Positions 32,511-43,700 of a stretch of 64,000 nt of DNA are shown in pieces. The DNA lies in NCBI GenBank assembly GCA_015680685.1, contig MNCI01013723.1, positions 393,850 through 457,849 on the forward strand. Reading direction: 5' to 3'. The stretch comes from Gnetum montanum (taxonomy: Eukaryota > Streptophyta > Gnetopsida > Gnetales > Gnetaceae). The notes below the pieces were generated by a model, which worked only from the letters and a program-made list of their open reading frames with translations, ran no database searches and was not told the DNA's origin. Made by a program: the position numbers and the translations under genes. Position 1 is the stretch's first letter. The number at the start of each line of letters is the position of its first letter.

Positions 32511-32936
32511 GCTAGACTATACTTAAAGAAGTCTATCCAACATATGAAAAAGTATGTTGATAGCAAGTAGAGACCATTAGAGTTTGATGTTGGAGACTGG
32601 GCTCTTTTGAAGATGGATCATGTGGGATAAATGAGGCTAAAGAAGGGGGCAAGTTAGAAGTTCTTGAGGTGCTATGATGGATCTTTCGAGATTCTTACTT
32701 ATGTGAATCCAATTGCATGTAAGTTGTAACTACCACCCTATCTAGCAAAATATCATCTTGTGTTCCATGTTTTTATTTAAAAAAATTTCAACCCAAGGGA
32801 TGTTAATTTGATAACATTGAGGTTCCAAGGATCTCTAATTATTAAAGCTATGAAAGAATGACAAATTCATTCCATTGTCAACATGCACATAACTAGTTGT
32901 GCTCTTGATCAGAACATGGAATATTTGACACATTGG
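32511..32936 (+). pseudogene. Integrase C-terminus and chromodomain remnant (fragment G)
   Basis: Reads HMKKYVD, RPLEFDVGD, LLKMDH, KFLRCYDGSFEIL, YLAKYHLVFHVFI and NFNPRD. These are the GPY/F-type integrase C-terminal blocks of chromoviruses. From ~32860 an IVNMHITS...QNMEYLTHW stretch resembles a chromodomain (E-Y-L-V-x-W), which in living elements targets integration to modified histones. It stops at a solo LTR (32937), after which WKNS resumes at ~33754. RT, RNase H and the integrase core are missing upstream. Confidence 0.72.
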
Positions 32937-33751
32937 TGATGAGTCATGGTTAGTCCAACATGCTAACACAGTAGTGTTGATGTTAGGTTAGCTAAAAAAT
33001 GTAGCAGTATTAATATAGAGACAATAAATGCCTATATAAATATGCACATCCACCACATTTATGACATTATTTAGTTGATAACCTTAGTGAAACCCTATCA
33101 TTTTTCATCATAGAACTTAGAATAGTTAATAAGTATATGAAACATGGTTTAAAGTGATTATTTTGAATCTTTATTCGAGTGCTATGTACATGGACACATT
33201 GCATTAATGATTATAAATATTAAGATTATTTTATTCTATTGGAATACTTTGACGTAATATAAATTTACATTTCATGCAACTTATTTCAAATGCACTTTAG
33301 ATTAATGTTTATTTTTCCATGCTATTAATTAGTAATTTATGATTTAATACATGATGATTATGACTACACAAGTATGACTAGCTTCAAGCATAAATACATT
33401 GACATTTAGTAATCTTAGTAGTCAACACTTGGTAACTCAACAACCTTAACTTATGTTTAGGATGTCTATAGTAAGTTTCAAATGAATATTGAATGTGTAG
33501 GTTTATTTCTTGTATTTAGGATAAATAAATTAGATTTTTGATCTTTTAATATATTAATAATATTTTAGACATGGCTAATGCAACATTGATATCATATGCC
33601 TTAGTCACACTTCACCGTATAAACTATTGCAGTAAAGATCATCATATTTTGAGATTCGACATAACCTAGAGTAAAATTATGATAACTAATCTCGTAGCCA
33701 TTAAACCGTCTAAAGAAAAAAAATTTCCTCAAACTAAAAGGGAATTTTTAG
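32937..33751 (+). repeat. Ancient solo Athila-like LTR
   Basis: 815 bp starting TGATGAGTCATGG. Its middle matches the F LTR in order: ATAAATATGCA, the TCTTATTC/CTTTATTCGAG area, GACACATT, AATTTACATTTCATG, CATGCTATTAAT, ATGACTAGCTTCAAGCATAAA and ACTTGGTAA. The flanks are ATTGG (32932-32936) and GTTGG (33752-33756), one mismatch. No internal sequence is attached. The terminal TCATCA is eroded, so the 3' border rests on the flanks and on the chromodomain reading resuming there. Confidence 0.75.
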
Positions 33752-34500
33752 GTTGGAAAAATTCAATAACTTGAGATAGTGTTTTTTTGCTAAACACTAG
33801 TGAGTATGAAGTAAATAGTAATGTGCGTAGAATAGCTAGTGAAATAAGATCAAATAAGAAATGCACACATAATATAATATGAAAAAAATAGGGTGTGCAT
33901 GTAACTACTAGAGAAATAATGGTGAAAAGCAAACTATAAAAGAGAAGTAGATCATATGTATTAAAAAAAAGCTATGCCCTTGAATCAAAAGGAAATGCTT
34001 AAAATAAATTTGGTATAATCTCAAGAAATAGAAAACAGATAAGGGCTATGAACTAGGAAATTCAAGAAGAGAACTTAGGAATTTGCTTTGAGGATTCTGA
34101 GAAGTGGATTAGGGATTAAGAATATCCAATGAGGAGATGTGTTATTCTATTCTCTCTATGATGTGTGTGCCTAATGTAGATCTGATAAGAATGCTGCAAA
34201 TTCAAAAGTTGATGGGGGAAGATTGGGCCAAATTGGTGTGTTGGCCTAGATTTAGAGGGATTTTTGTGTATTAGGAGGACACATGATGGGGATACAAATG
34301 TATCAGTAAGGAAATAGAGAAAATAAAAAAAAAGGATTGACAATCTCTAGGAAGATAATGATTTTTCTGCAGAGAGGCAGAGTTTGTTGTACCCAATTTG
34401 ACATTTTTTTACATAAGTTAGAGTTTTGGATACATTCGATGGCTTCTCAACTCAAAGCCATCTTTAGCAGTCAAGATTTGATGTTTTGCATCATTTGCAA
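33752..34500. other. Tail of fragment G and unassigned spacer
   Basis: The first ~130 bp continue the chromodomain-like reading (WKNS...). The rest is AT-rich with no recognised gene. A 3' LTR for G would be expected here but no matching copy was found upstream of 30623. Confidence 0.4.
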
Positions 34501-35690
34501 CATCATTTCTAGTCTCCATCTTTAGCTTTTTGTAGAAGTGACATCTCATATTATCTGCAACATCATTTTTGTTTCTTCATCTATGGTCTTTAATTTTGAT
34601 GTCCAATGTTAACTCTTGCATTGACCTAACTCTAAGTCTTTGGTGAAATCTACTTTTCAACATGTAGCATAATGTTGCTTGTCAACATCTTGCATCAATC
34701 TAGCTTTTGATGTCTAAGGTTATTTTTCACATTAATCATCTATGCATCGATACTCCCATCTAGAATCTTCTAGAACATTATGCAGATCCCAATACATCAT
34801 TCTTTCAAGTCCTACAAGGCATTTTCTTTCTACAAATAGGAGGATATACTAAACAAAAAGGGGTTGGTTTATGGACTATTGGTCTTTTACTTGTTGGAGA
34901 TTTGGAAATCATTCTATAAGAAAAATCTCTCTATAGAACAACTATCCTCTTGCTAGAGAAATCAACTCTTTTGATTTCTCTTTCTTTTCCTCATTGAAGC
35001 ATTTGTATCTCCTCCACGCTATCCTCCTAACATATGGAGAGCCATTTGGAATTAGGTCAATGCATCGATCTGATTCAACCTCTTTTATTGTTAGCTTTAG
35101 AATCTATAGTGTACTTGTTAAATCTACATTAGGCACATGCATTAGAGAGAGAAAGGGTAACATAGCTTCTCACTTGATATCTTTGATCCCTAGTCTACTT
35201 TTTAGGATCTTTATAGCATGTTTTAAATTTTTTTCTTATAATCTTGACATTGCCTGTTTCAGTTTTCTTGTTTCCAGCATTGTACTAGATCTATTTTAAG
35301 CAATTCCTTTAGGATCTAGCTTTTAGTGGATTGGACCTACTCATTTTCTATAGTCTATTTTAATCACTTTTGCTAATAGCTACATGCTCTTTTGCTCTTA
35401 TTTGTTTTGCGTTGCATACATGTTCACTGTTCATTTTTATTTCATCAGCTATTTCATGCATGCTATTTTCTACTTTATTTCAGGTAGCATTTAGTAAAAA
35501 TTCTTATTTCAAATTATTGGATTTTTCCAACAATCTGTAAGTCCTCTTTTGATTTAAGGAAAATTAATTTTCTTAGATCATTTGGTGGTCATGAGATTTT
35601 CTTACTTAGTTTCATATTAGGTTGTGATAGATAATGTATTATGATCTTTATCACAACATCTTTTTAACACTAGAAGGAGGGTCTCCAAAA
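34501..35690 (+). repeat. Possible decayed LTR of the Tat-like element H
   Basis: Degenerate repeats of the type GATGTC/CAACATC at 34500-34760, a TATA-like AGGATATAC near 34850 and an abrupt change to a coding region 250 bp after its end suggest a 5' LTR. At 35690-35712 an eroded primer-site-like string follows. No second LTR was identified, so this rests on position only. Confidence 0.35.
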
Positions 35691-35939
35691 AATTAACATT
35701 ATTTTTAGGATTCGCTCTTTACTTATGTTTCTACACTTTTTCTCTTTTTATGCTTTTTCTCTAAGTCTTAATGATGTGTTGCATCGAAACACTGATGTTA
35801 AATCAATTCTTTGTGACTTTAATGTTTCCTTTGAATAATGAAGTCTTACCTTCTATTTTATGTGTGAACTTATTTACAAGGAAAACTAAAGCATTGGTAA
35901 TAGCGCTATGAGATCATAGTTGTTTCTGTAATTACAACA

Positions 35940-37560
35940 ATGGCATCATCTTCTAATTTAGGTTTCACCATCATTTAGAAGCTCATGGACCTAAGAAGAA
36001 ATCAGGGATTTTTAGAAAGACTAATCTTGAAGGACTAAAAAATAGCCCGTGTTAAATAAGAGCTAGGTTTCTTACATCAAATATGTTTAAGCTTGTGATA
36101 GATTAAGAGCAAGCTAATGATATACCACCTTTTTGTTGTAATCCAAATCATCCAATCAAATTGGATAAAGAGGAAGATAAGGAAATTGCAAAGTTTATCA
36201 TAGAGTAGGAAAGTATGCAAGACCACATGCATCTATAGATTAAGGAGGATAGGATGAGAAACATACTAGATTAATCTCTTAGTCCTTACATCACCCTTAG
36301 AGGAAGCATGGTGTTTGAATTTTATATCCACCTAACAAATGAAGATGACAAGCAACTAATAGGGGAGCTTGGCAAAAGTAACCCTCTAGGACATCATATC
36401 CATAACATCAGCATCATCATAGGTCAAAATACTTCACCTAGACTTGTTTCTTCAATTACAGAACCACTTATCCTTCTTACAAGCTCTATGCTTCCTTTCT
36501 GTTTGTTCCCTACCAATAATGTTAGTAATTCCCACTCCATTTTTCACTCTTTTGTTCCACCTTTTGGGAGTATACATTCTATCCCTCAACATCAACCTAC
36601 CATACCTCCTCTTTAGTTCATTTGACCTCCTACTTCTACTATTTCACCATTGTTTAGCATTACCTAACCTTCGTGTATACTTTTCTTTTCTAGTATACAT
36701 ACTCAATCCAGTCTCATTGAGTATACCTACCTCTACAACCTTTAGAACCATTCCTTATATGCGTCCTTCTTTAATGTCATTGCTTGCTACTATAGGTTAG
36801 CTTGTCATCTATTCTTTTGGAACAAATCTAAAACTACTAGCAATACTTAATGACATGATGTCGTATCTCCAAAACATCAAAGACAAAGCAGAAAAGGAAT
36901 TAAACATACAAGAAAACTCTTATATTTCCTTAGATCATGTCTTAAGTAATCCTCTAAGCTGTATCATTCTTTTACTAAGCCTACCTTATGGAGTTTCACT
37001 ACTAACTTTTACAAAGTACAATGATGAAATAGGGGGCCCTATGAATCAGGTGGCCATATTTAGAAATGAATGCATGTTTTTTGCCTCTTACCTTCATATT
37101 ATGTTGAGATGATTTTCAAACTCTCTTTCTAGAAAAGCTTTAGAATGCTATAGGTCCTTAGAAAATAGGCTTATTACTTCTCTGTAGCAGCTACTTTTAG
37201 CCTTCATTAAACACTTTAAGTTAAACATGCCTTAAAGCACAATCATTATGTCTTTCATTGCTATTAAGCAAGCTTTAAATGAGCATGTTGACAAATTCAT
37301 CTCTTGATGGACAACAACATTAAATAAGCTGTCATATCACTCAGAGGATGTCATCTACAAGACATCTTTGAAGCTATAGTAATTAACTACATTTAGAAGA
37401 GAATAGCTTATCCTAAGCCTCATTCTCTAAATGATTCTTTCATGGCTACTAGACGTATTGAAGAAGTTATTATTCAATGTGGTGACTAGGAATTCTTGTC
37501 AATGAATAATAAGGATAACAAGGCTATCAAAAAAGAGAAGGGATAAGTGACCTCTTAAGA
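35940..37560 (+). pseudogene. gag: Tat-like gag remnant (element H)
   Basis: An ATG at 35940 (MASSSNL) opens a poorly conserved N-terminal part. The recognisable capsid domain is at 37005-37490: TKYNDEIGGPMNQVAIFRNECM, FSNSLSRKALECYRSLEN, LAFIKHFKLNM, ALNEHVDKFIS and NKLSYHSEDVIY. This follows the K-Y-x-G/D-x(2)-P..H and W/C-Y-x-S-L..F-x-x-F pattern of Tat-lineage gag. Stops at 37109, 37184, 37232 and 37304 are of the CGA/CAG/TGG-to-stop type. A Pro/Ser/Phe-rich stretch precedes it. Confidence 0.72.
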
Positions 37561-39310
37561 TGTTTCTTTCTTCTTTAAGGTACAAAGTAATACTCCCTTG
37601 ATTGCTTTGTCTTCCACTTAATAATGCATATCTCAAAGGAGTAGATATCAGTATATCAAGATACCTATGAGATACTCTCTGCTTCTAAACAATCTTCTTA
37701 GAAATGGCCACCTTAAGAGGAAACAAGTTGTCGATCAAGTGAGAGCATGCTACTATTGCATACAACTTATAGTTATGGATCCTTCTCAAAGATAAGAAGG
37801 AGATTTTGAGCTTCCTAAGTGATATGGCTTCCAAAAATACTACTATTATTATGAGACCATTAGATATGATACAAATAACTTTAGGAATCTAAAGGTTGAC
37901 ATCTAGGATCTCATAGATAAGAGCAAGATAGTGATGGAAAGTGATCTATCCACTATGCATCTAAATAATCAATAACTTGAGGTATTTCAGAACCCTTTGG
38001 GAGTTGGAGATACCATTTCAACCTTCAAGCCTAAGTATAGACCTCATAACTCTCTACCTAAGGAATGTTATGTTATTCACTAGTTTGACTATAAGCATCA
38101 CCAACAATCATCTTCATAACCATGGAAGCCTTACATAATTTGTTAATTTGATTACATTATTACACCATCAAATCCAAATCATTCTTCTCCACCTCCCCAT
38201 TGCATTCATGCTACCTAATCCCATCAGTTCACTCCTATTGTCCAACCAACTTGTCCTTCCTATTCTCATCCTATTCCATATCAAACTGAATCCTAAAACA
38301 CCTCTTCACCCACTACATCTTAGACATTCACTCTTTTTTTTCCATCACCTTGGGTAAGAATTCTTACTTGTAGCTAGTAGATTAATGCATTATGATTAGA
38401 AAAATAAAAAGAGAAAGTTGTTAATGCTTAAAAGAAACCTTCTAAGACATCAAAGAAGGTTTCTTTCTAGTAAGAACATGAGACTACTTCTTCAAGTAGC
38501 CTTCCTAATCCTATACAGGCAATCATGATAGTACCTACACCCCAAGCATCTTAAATTATGGATAATAAGGTCTTATAATAGATGACCATCATTGTCCATT
38601 CTAAAGGTACTAATTTATTTATGTATGATCTCATAGCAACCTCTAAAGAACATCGTACTACATTATATGATGCTCTTAAGAGGATCATGGTCTAAAGCAA
38701 CATTTCTTTTGAAATGGAAGCTATATCTTTTCTTTTTCAAGTCCCTTATTACGGATTAAACTGACTTGAAGACATGAGATATCTATCAGCTATTGCTTTA
38801 TGTCACTATTAAGGTATCACCTCAAGCTTCAATTCCACTAATACATATTAATAACAGTGTTGGATCTAACATGATCACATGGGATATTATCAAGCATCTT
38901 AGTCTCCATGATCAGCTAGCTTTTAATGAAACTATACTAACCTCATTTCTTTTAATAGTACCAGAGTAGAAGTTATAGGTTCCATCAAGGTACCATTTAT
39001 GATAGGATCTTCTTGGCTAGCTCAACACTAAGTTGTTTCTTCTCCAATACATTAGGAGATATACATTCCTATTTGTAACCATGAGATAAGAATCTCAATG
39101 AACAAACAGATTCCAAGTGTTTCTTGCTTAGATCAAGAAGTCCAACCTTATCAACTTAGTGGCAAACTAATTGATATTAAGCTTGAAATTGTAGGTAAGC
39201 CAATAGTACCTTTTTCTCCTAAGAACTCAATTATTACTATAGATCTAATAAACTTAAGTGATGAATTTGTCTATAATATTGAGTTTGTTGATTTAGGCTT
39301 TAGATAACTT
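37561..39310 (+). pseudogene. Tat-like linker and protease-like remnant (element H)
   Basis: After gag comes a Tyr/Pro/Gln-rich linker (37750-38360), then a basic stretch and, at ~38800-39050, a protease-like region: LIHINNSVGSNMITWDIIKHLSLHDQLAFNE, equivalent to the L-V-D-N-G-S-x-L-N-V region of Tat proteases. The two hydrophilic residues of the active site are mutated. A downstream open stretch of 69 codons (39098-39304) has no match I can name. The assignment rests on position and a few blocks. Confidence 0.5.
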
Positions 39311-40264
39311 GACATATCTTTACCTAAAAAGATGGGTTGCTCTTATCCTTTGCATGTAACTACTTGAAAATTAATTGCAAACACTATAACTTTTGATGGC
39401 TAAGTTTTTAAATGTTTTTCTTCTTATCTTCCATTTCATTCAAGTGATAGACATTTCCTAATACCTACTAGGTATGATTTCAATTCCTTTTCTGCTATTT
39501 TCTTTCATCAAGAAATGATGATTAGTAAATGAAATAAAGTTGATTCATCATGTCATTTTCTATAATCATTATGATACATAATGGTTTTAAAAGATGAACT
39601 ACAATGCATTATAGTCATTCAATGTCCTATATCATTCACACTTATTAACTGCTTTTCAATTGGTGAATGTCTAGTAATGCTTATTACATATCATACTTAA
39701 CTTGAAATTCAAATTTTTATTTTAACCCTTTCTTAATTGATTTTTGTTAAAAGGTAATGTTAAATTAATAAGTGGTTATTAACTTTATCACTTCATCTTA
39801 ATTTCATAACTATCAAAAACATAAAGACAATTAACTTTGAATAATGTGAAAAGATCATCTTTATTTTGATAAATAATTTTGTACAATTGACACATGTCAT
39901 AACATTGGACACAACACCTTATGTTCTTGAAACATAAAATGCACTCAATGTTTTACAAAGAATTTTCTACATAAAATACAAATGATGCATAAAATACAAC
40001 TTAGCATCCTTATTTCTCTCTAGTAGTTCTCTCATCTTCTTCCTCATTGATCTACATAAGAGTAGGCTCTTTTGTAGGTTTTTGGCTACTTTCCTTAAGA
40101 TCTACATACAAAAATCAAACAAAAAGTTTAGTTTTATTTTATTTTGTTAATAAGATGAAATAGAATAAAATGATTTCCTAAAGTTTTTATGCTCACCCTA
40201 CATTTTTCTATATATATCTAATATCCTTTATTCTATTTCCTCTAAGCTTAGATTGGTTATGTCT
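39311..40264. other. Unassigned AT-rich spacer
   Basis: No gene recognised. It probably contains the lost 3' part of H and possibly the 3' LTR of the - strand element J, but no LTR pair could be matched by eye. Confidence 0.35.
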
Positions 40265-40366
40265 AACATGTTGAAAGTTGATCTCGAAATCCCTAATAGA
40301 ATGGTAGCTCATTCTACCATGTCGAAAGTTGAGCTCGAAATCCCTAATAGAATGGTAGCTCATTCT
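40265..40366. repeat. 51-bp tandem duplication
   Basis: Two adjacent copies with period 51, sharing GAAATCCCTAATAGAATGG and TAGCTCATTCT, with only about three differences. They are far more similar to each other than any other repeat nearby, so the duplication is recent compared with its surroundings. Confidence 0.85.
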
Positions 40367-40589
40367 TTCTTGTAGATTTTTAGTTCTTTCAGGATGATAT
40401 CATCATCATCTTCTTCTATTGCAGGTTCTTCCTATGGACCTATCTATTCCTCCTCTAGTGTGATAATGATCATACTATTTGTGAAGTATTTAAAAATCTC
40501 TTCTAACTTAAGTATATTTAACAAATAAACTCCTTATTTCTCAATCTACAAACAAGCTTTTATTTGCTTTTAATAACTTGTGTTACTCA

Positions 40590-40955
40590 CTTTTATACCA
40601 TCACTTATTTGTTTAGTGCTTTTAGTCCTAACTCTTCCATACTACTACAAAGCTCCTTAGATTCATCATCGAATGGGTTGTTGCCAAAGTTGATCTTTTT
40701 CATCCCATTGGCATCCTTTGAAACTCTACATGCTTATTTCTCTCTCTCTCTCCAATGTGCATGGAAAGGAGGGTTATGTCTGACCATGTTACTATCTCTT
40801 ATCTCTGTTTCTAGCAGCTCCACTTTATCAAAAAATATTCTTATTTGTTATTTGCTATCCTTTTTTACTTTGTGTGCTTGCTCCAAGGAGTCTAGGAGTA
40901 TGGTGTTTGTGTTGGCATGCTCTATAGCTAATACTACCATGACCTTATCATAATT
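40590..40955 (-). pseudogene. Coiled-coil-like coding remnant of unknown family
   Basis: The - strand is open except for two stops over ~120 codons. It reads DKVMVVLAIEHANTNTILLDSLEQ, then DKVELLETEIRD, FHAHWRERE and NFGNNPFDDESKELCSSMEELGL. The heptad-like Leu/Ile spacing suggests a coiled coil. It lies downstream of the J pol on the same strand, where Tat elements often have extra sequence. I do not recognise the product. The 129-codon opposite-strand reading is hydrophobic and Ser-rich and looks like its shadow. Confidence 0.4.
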
Positions 40956-41128
40956 GAAAATGACACTTATTTTATCTACAGTAATCTTCTCTATTATTAT
41001 ATTAACATTCACTGTTGGATCATGAAAGGTTACATGATTATTATATAACTTAATCTTTATTTCTTCATTATAAATAAGAAAATGTAAAATTCTATACCTC
41101 TAACAATGAACATATAGTACTCTGTAAA

Positions 41129-41900
41129 TCACTCAATTCTCTTAATCAGACTTGAAGTAATGTAGAGACACTCGTTTGGCATTACCAATGTAGAGTAGGA
41201 AAAGAGAAAGAGATATAGAAAGAAAGGGAGATAATAGAAAGCAAAAAAGAGAGAGCAATAAAAAGGTGGGAGAAGAATGTTAAGAACATCATCAATACAC
41301 CAATGATGAGGTATTGTGTCATAGAAGTGGAACACAGCTAAATCCCTAAAGCAGATCTCTCCCTTACCTCACTCATATGCAGATTTTACACTTCTTATGT
41401 TAACCTAAGCTTAATGTTCCCTCAATACATTGGAAAAGAGACACTTGTTCAACCTCACTAATGCTAAATATATAGAGAAATGGAAACAAATGAGTGGAGG
41501 GAATGAAAGGAAGAAAATTATAGTATAGTATATGTAAGTAGAAGTTTAGAGTATGCAAAAGTAGAAAGCTAAAAAAAAAGGTGAGGAGAAAAGAGGATCT
41601 TTATCATACACTTATCATGAGGATAATGTTATGCCATAAAAGTGGGACATGGTTAAATCCTACACACTATATGAGAAAAAAAGATGCTATACCCATACAT
41701 GAAGCAATGGGATATTTAGTCACTCAAAAACCTCACTAGTTGTGCTAAGCACATAGAGTAGAATGAGATAGATAGCATAGGAAAATGTGAAGAAAAATAG
41801 CTAGATAAATAGCAAAATATAAGATAGAGAGGGGGTAGAAAAATAGGGTTTAAAGAAAACTTTTATTCTAATATAGTATGTATCCTGTCATAGTACAAAT
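41129..41900 (-). repeat. Diverged ~300-bp tandem repeats 3' of Tat-like pol
   Basis: Two and a half units. Each has a purine-rich half (AGAGAAAGAGATAG, ATAGAAAG, AAAAAGGTG) followed by a block such as ATGAGG.ATTGTG.CATAGAAGTGG (41306 and 41616) with AACACAGCTAAATCC / ACATGGTTAAATCC after it. A partial third copy lies near 41884. Tandem repeats just 3' of pol are a known feature of Tat-lineage elements. Confidence 0.65.
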
Positions 41901-41939
41901 GAATTGATAGAAAGCAAATTATTGCTAGGAGAGCACTCG

Positions 41940-42900
41940 TTCAGTCTTGAATAGCCAACAAGTTTAATGCTGTAGTATGACTATATGTAGTAGTACTTAG
42001 AAAGCTTTTGTTGATAAGATTTGGAAATTGATGTTCTTCCAGATTAGACATAATATAGGCATCATTTTGTAGAGACTGAGCCACTAGAAAAGAGCCTTAC
42101 TAGTTGGATGAGAACTTTGTATCTCTTGAGTTTAGAAAAGGATGAAGCACCACATAAATTTTGTGAATCTCTCTAACTCAAGCATGTCTAAAGTGATGAC
42201 ACTTAATATTTACTCAATAATCATGCAAGTGACAATGAGTAGCCTACCGATGTTCTTTGAGAAGATCCAACTCAACTTATCGCATGTTGTTGTTGTCAAG
42301 ATCTGAACATCAATCATGTAGAGCAATGCATAGAGATGGGATATGAAGCTCAACTAGTAAGATTTCCTCATAATGATAAGTTAGAAAGTAGGAAATATGA
42401 CTAGTAGCTATAATGAAAGTGGTACCATAAATCCACAGGGCATAGGAAAACTATATGTGCCAATTGCATTGGGTTTTATTGACCATGGTATGAAGAAAGC
42501 AAATAAGAGTTTTATTGATGAACTTAGCCTAATCGTTAAATTGAGGGTAGTGAGGTAATGAAAAAGATTGAGTGATGTGATACATGGAACCAAAATCAAC
42601 TACCTTCTTACTTTTGAAGTGAGGACCATTATCAGTTATAATTTGGAGAAGTATGCCAAAATGAGTTATTATGTGATCAAGGATGAAGTGGCAGATGAAT
42701 TGAGATTTAGTGGAATGTAAAGGAATAGCTTCTACTCACTTAGCGAAGTATTTCATAGTAGTTATAATGAGTTGGTGCATAGTGGAAGAGTTACCATGGA
42801 TGATGAGGCTATCAATTCGTCAACTAGCTAGCATGTTTCTGAAACACAAGATGTGGTTCAATGTATGAGCAAAGAAGAAAAAATGTGTTTCTTAGTCATT
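41940..42900 (-). pseudogene. Tat-like integrase remnant (element J)
   Basis: The - strand reads MKYFAK-VEAIPLHST, HFILDHIITHFGILLQIITDNGPHF (second Asp kept), then YHPKFND-AKSINKTL, where the usual E of the DDE triad is Lys. The WHI.FSYALWIYGTT region and a C-terminal SDLDNN, VELDLLKEHR tail follow. The pattern (TKW-VEA, DNG-FxS, SNK) is that of Tat-lineage integrases. It is decayed. Confidence 0.78.
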
Positions 42901-43700
42901 TGTAGACAAGGAACTAAGTGAGGAGCCTTACAATCATAGTCATCATTAACTTGATTTTTGATGAGTTGAGAGTCACCATAAATAGTAATAGTTTTGAATT
43001 GATTTTGGAAAGCTAGTAAGAGACCTTGTATTAGAGCCTCGTATTTAACTATGTTGTTGGTGCAAGGAAAAGCAAGCTTGTAATTCAGATAAAGAACTGA
43101 TTTAGTGGAACGGATAAGGACATAAGCTATATTAGATTTGAAGAATTTGTGTGCTCAATTGAAGTAAAGGACAACATCCAAATCCTTGGCATTAACATGT
43201 AATTTGTGAACAATGTTAGTTGCATTAGAGGAAGAGATGAGATCACCTATACCTTGACCTTTGATTGAGTGTTGAGACAGAAAACAAAGATCAAACTTAA
43301 TAAAAAAAAATTCCAATGAGCTAAGTGATGGTTTTTAGAAGGGCTATTAACAATAGCTTAAAAGATGTTATCTTTGCATATAACAAAGACCTTAGCATTA
43401 AGAAGATAGTATTTGTGCTTTTTGAGATCAAAGACAAGACTTAGGTTGACTTTTTAATATCTGAGTATCTAGTCTCATAGTTTGAAAAAGGATGAGATAT
43501 GTAATATATAGGAAGATCAACTACATATTCTCACATTTGAGAGAACATAGTGGATATGAAGTTGTTGGATTTGGAAAGGTAGAGGAAGGAAGGTTTGTCA
43601 AATTATAGAGGATGAAGAACCAAAAGAGTAGTTAAGACTTCTTTGATGGAATCAGAGGCCTTTTAACACTTCTCTTTACAAATATAGGAATAGGATTTAT
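42901..43700 (-). pseudogene. Tat-like RNase H region (element J)
   Basis: The - strand shows SIKEVLTTLLVLHPL, KPSFLYLS, VDLPIYYISHPF and a NYETRYSDIKKS-like block (the Y-x-x-x-E-K/R region), then a second, archRNaseH-like portion with much decay (43000-43200). A second RNase H is common in Tat elements but cannot be shown here. Confidence 0.6.

Noticed and set aside
36444-36800. 118-codon Leu/Ser/Phe-rich + strand open frame
   Set aside because: Overlaps the linker part of the Tat-like gag in another frame and is explained by CT-rich sequence; no recognisable domain.
40564-40953. 129-codon + strand open frame
   Set aside because: Antisense to the more protein-like - strand remnant; Ser/Leu/Phe-rich composition typical of a shadow frame.
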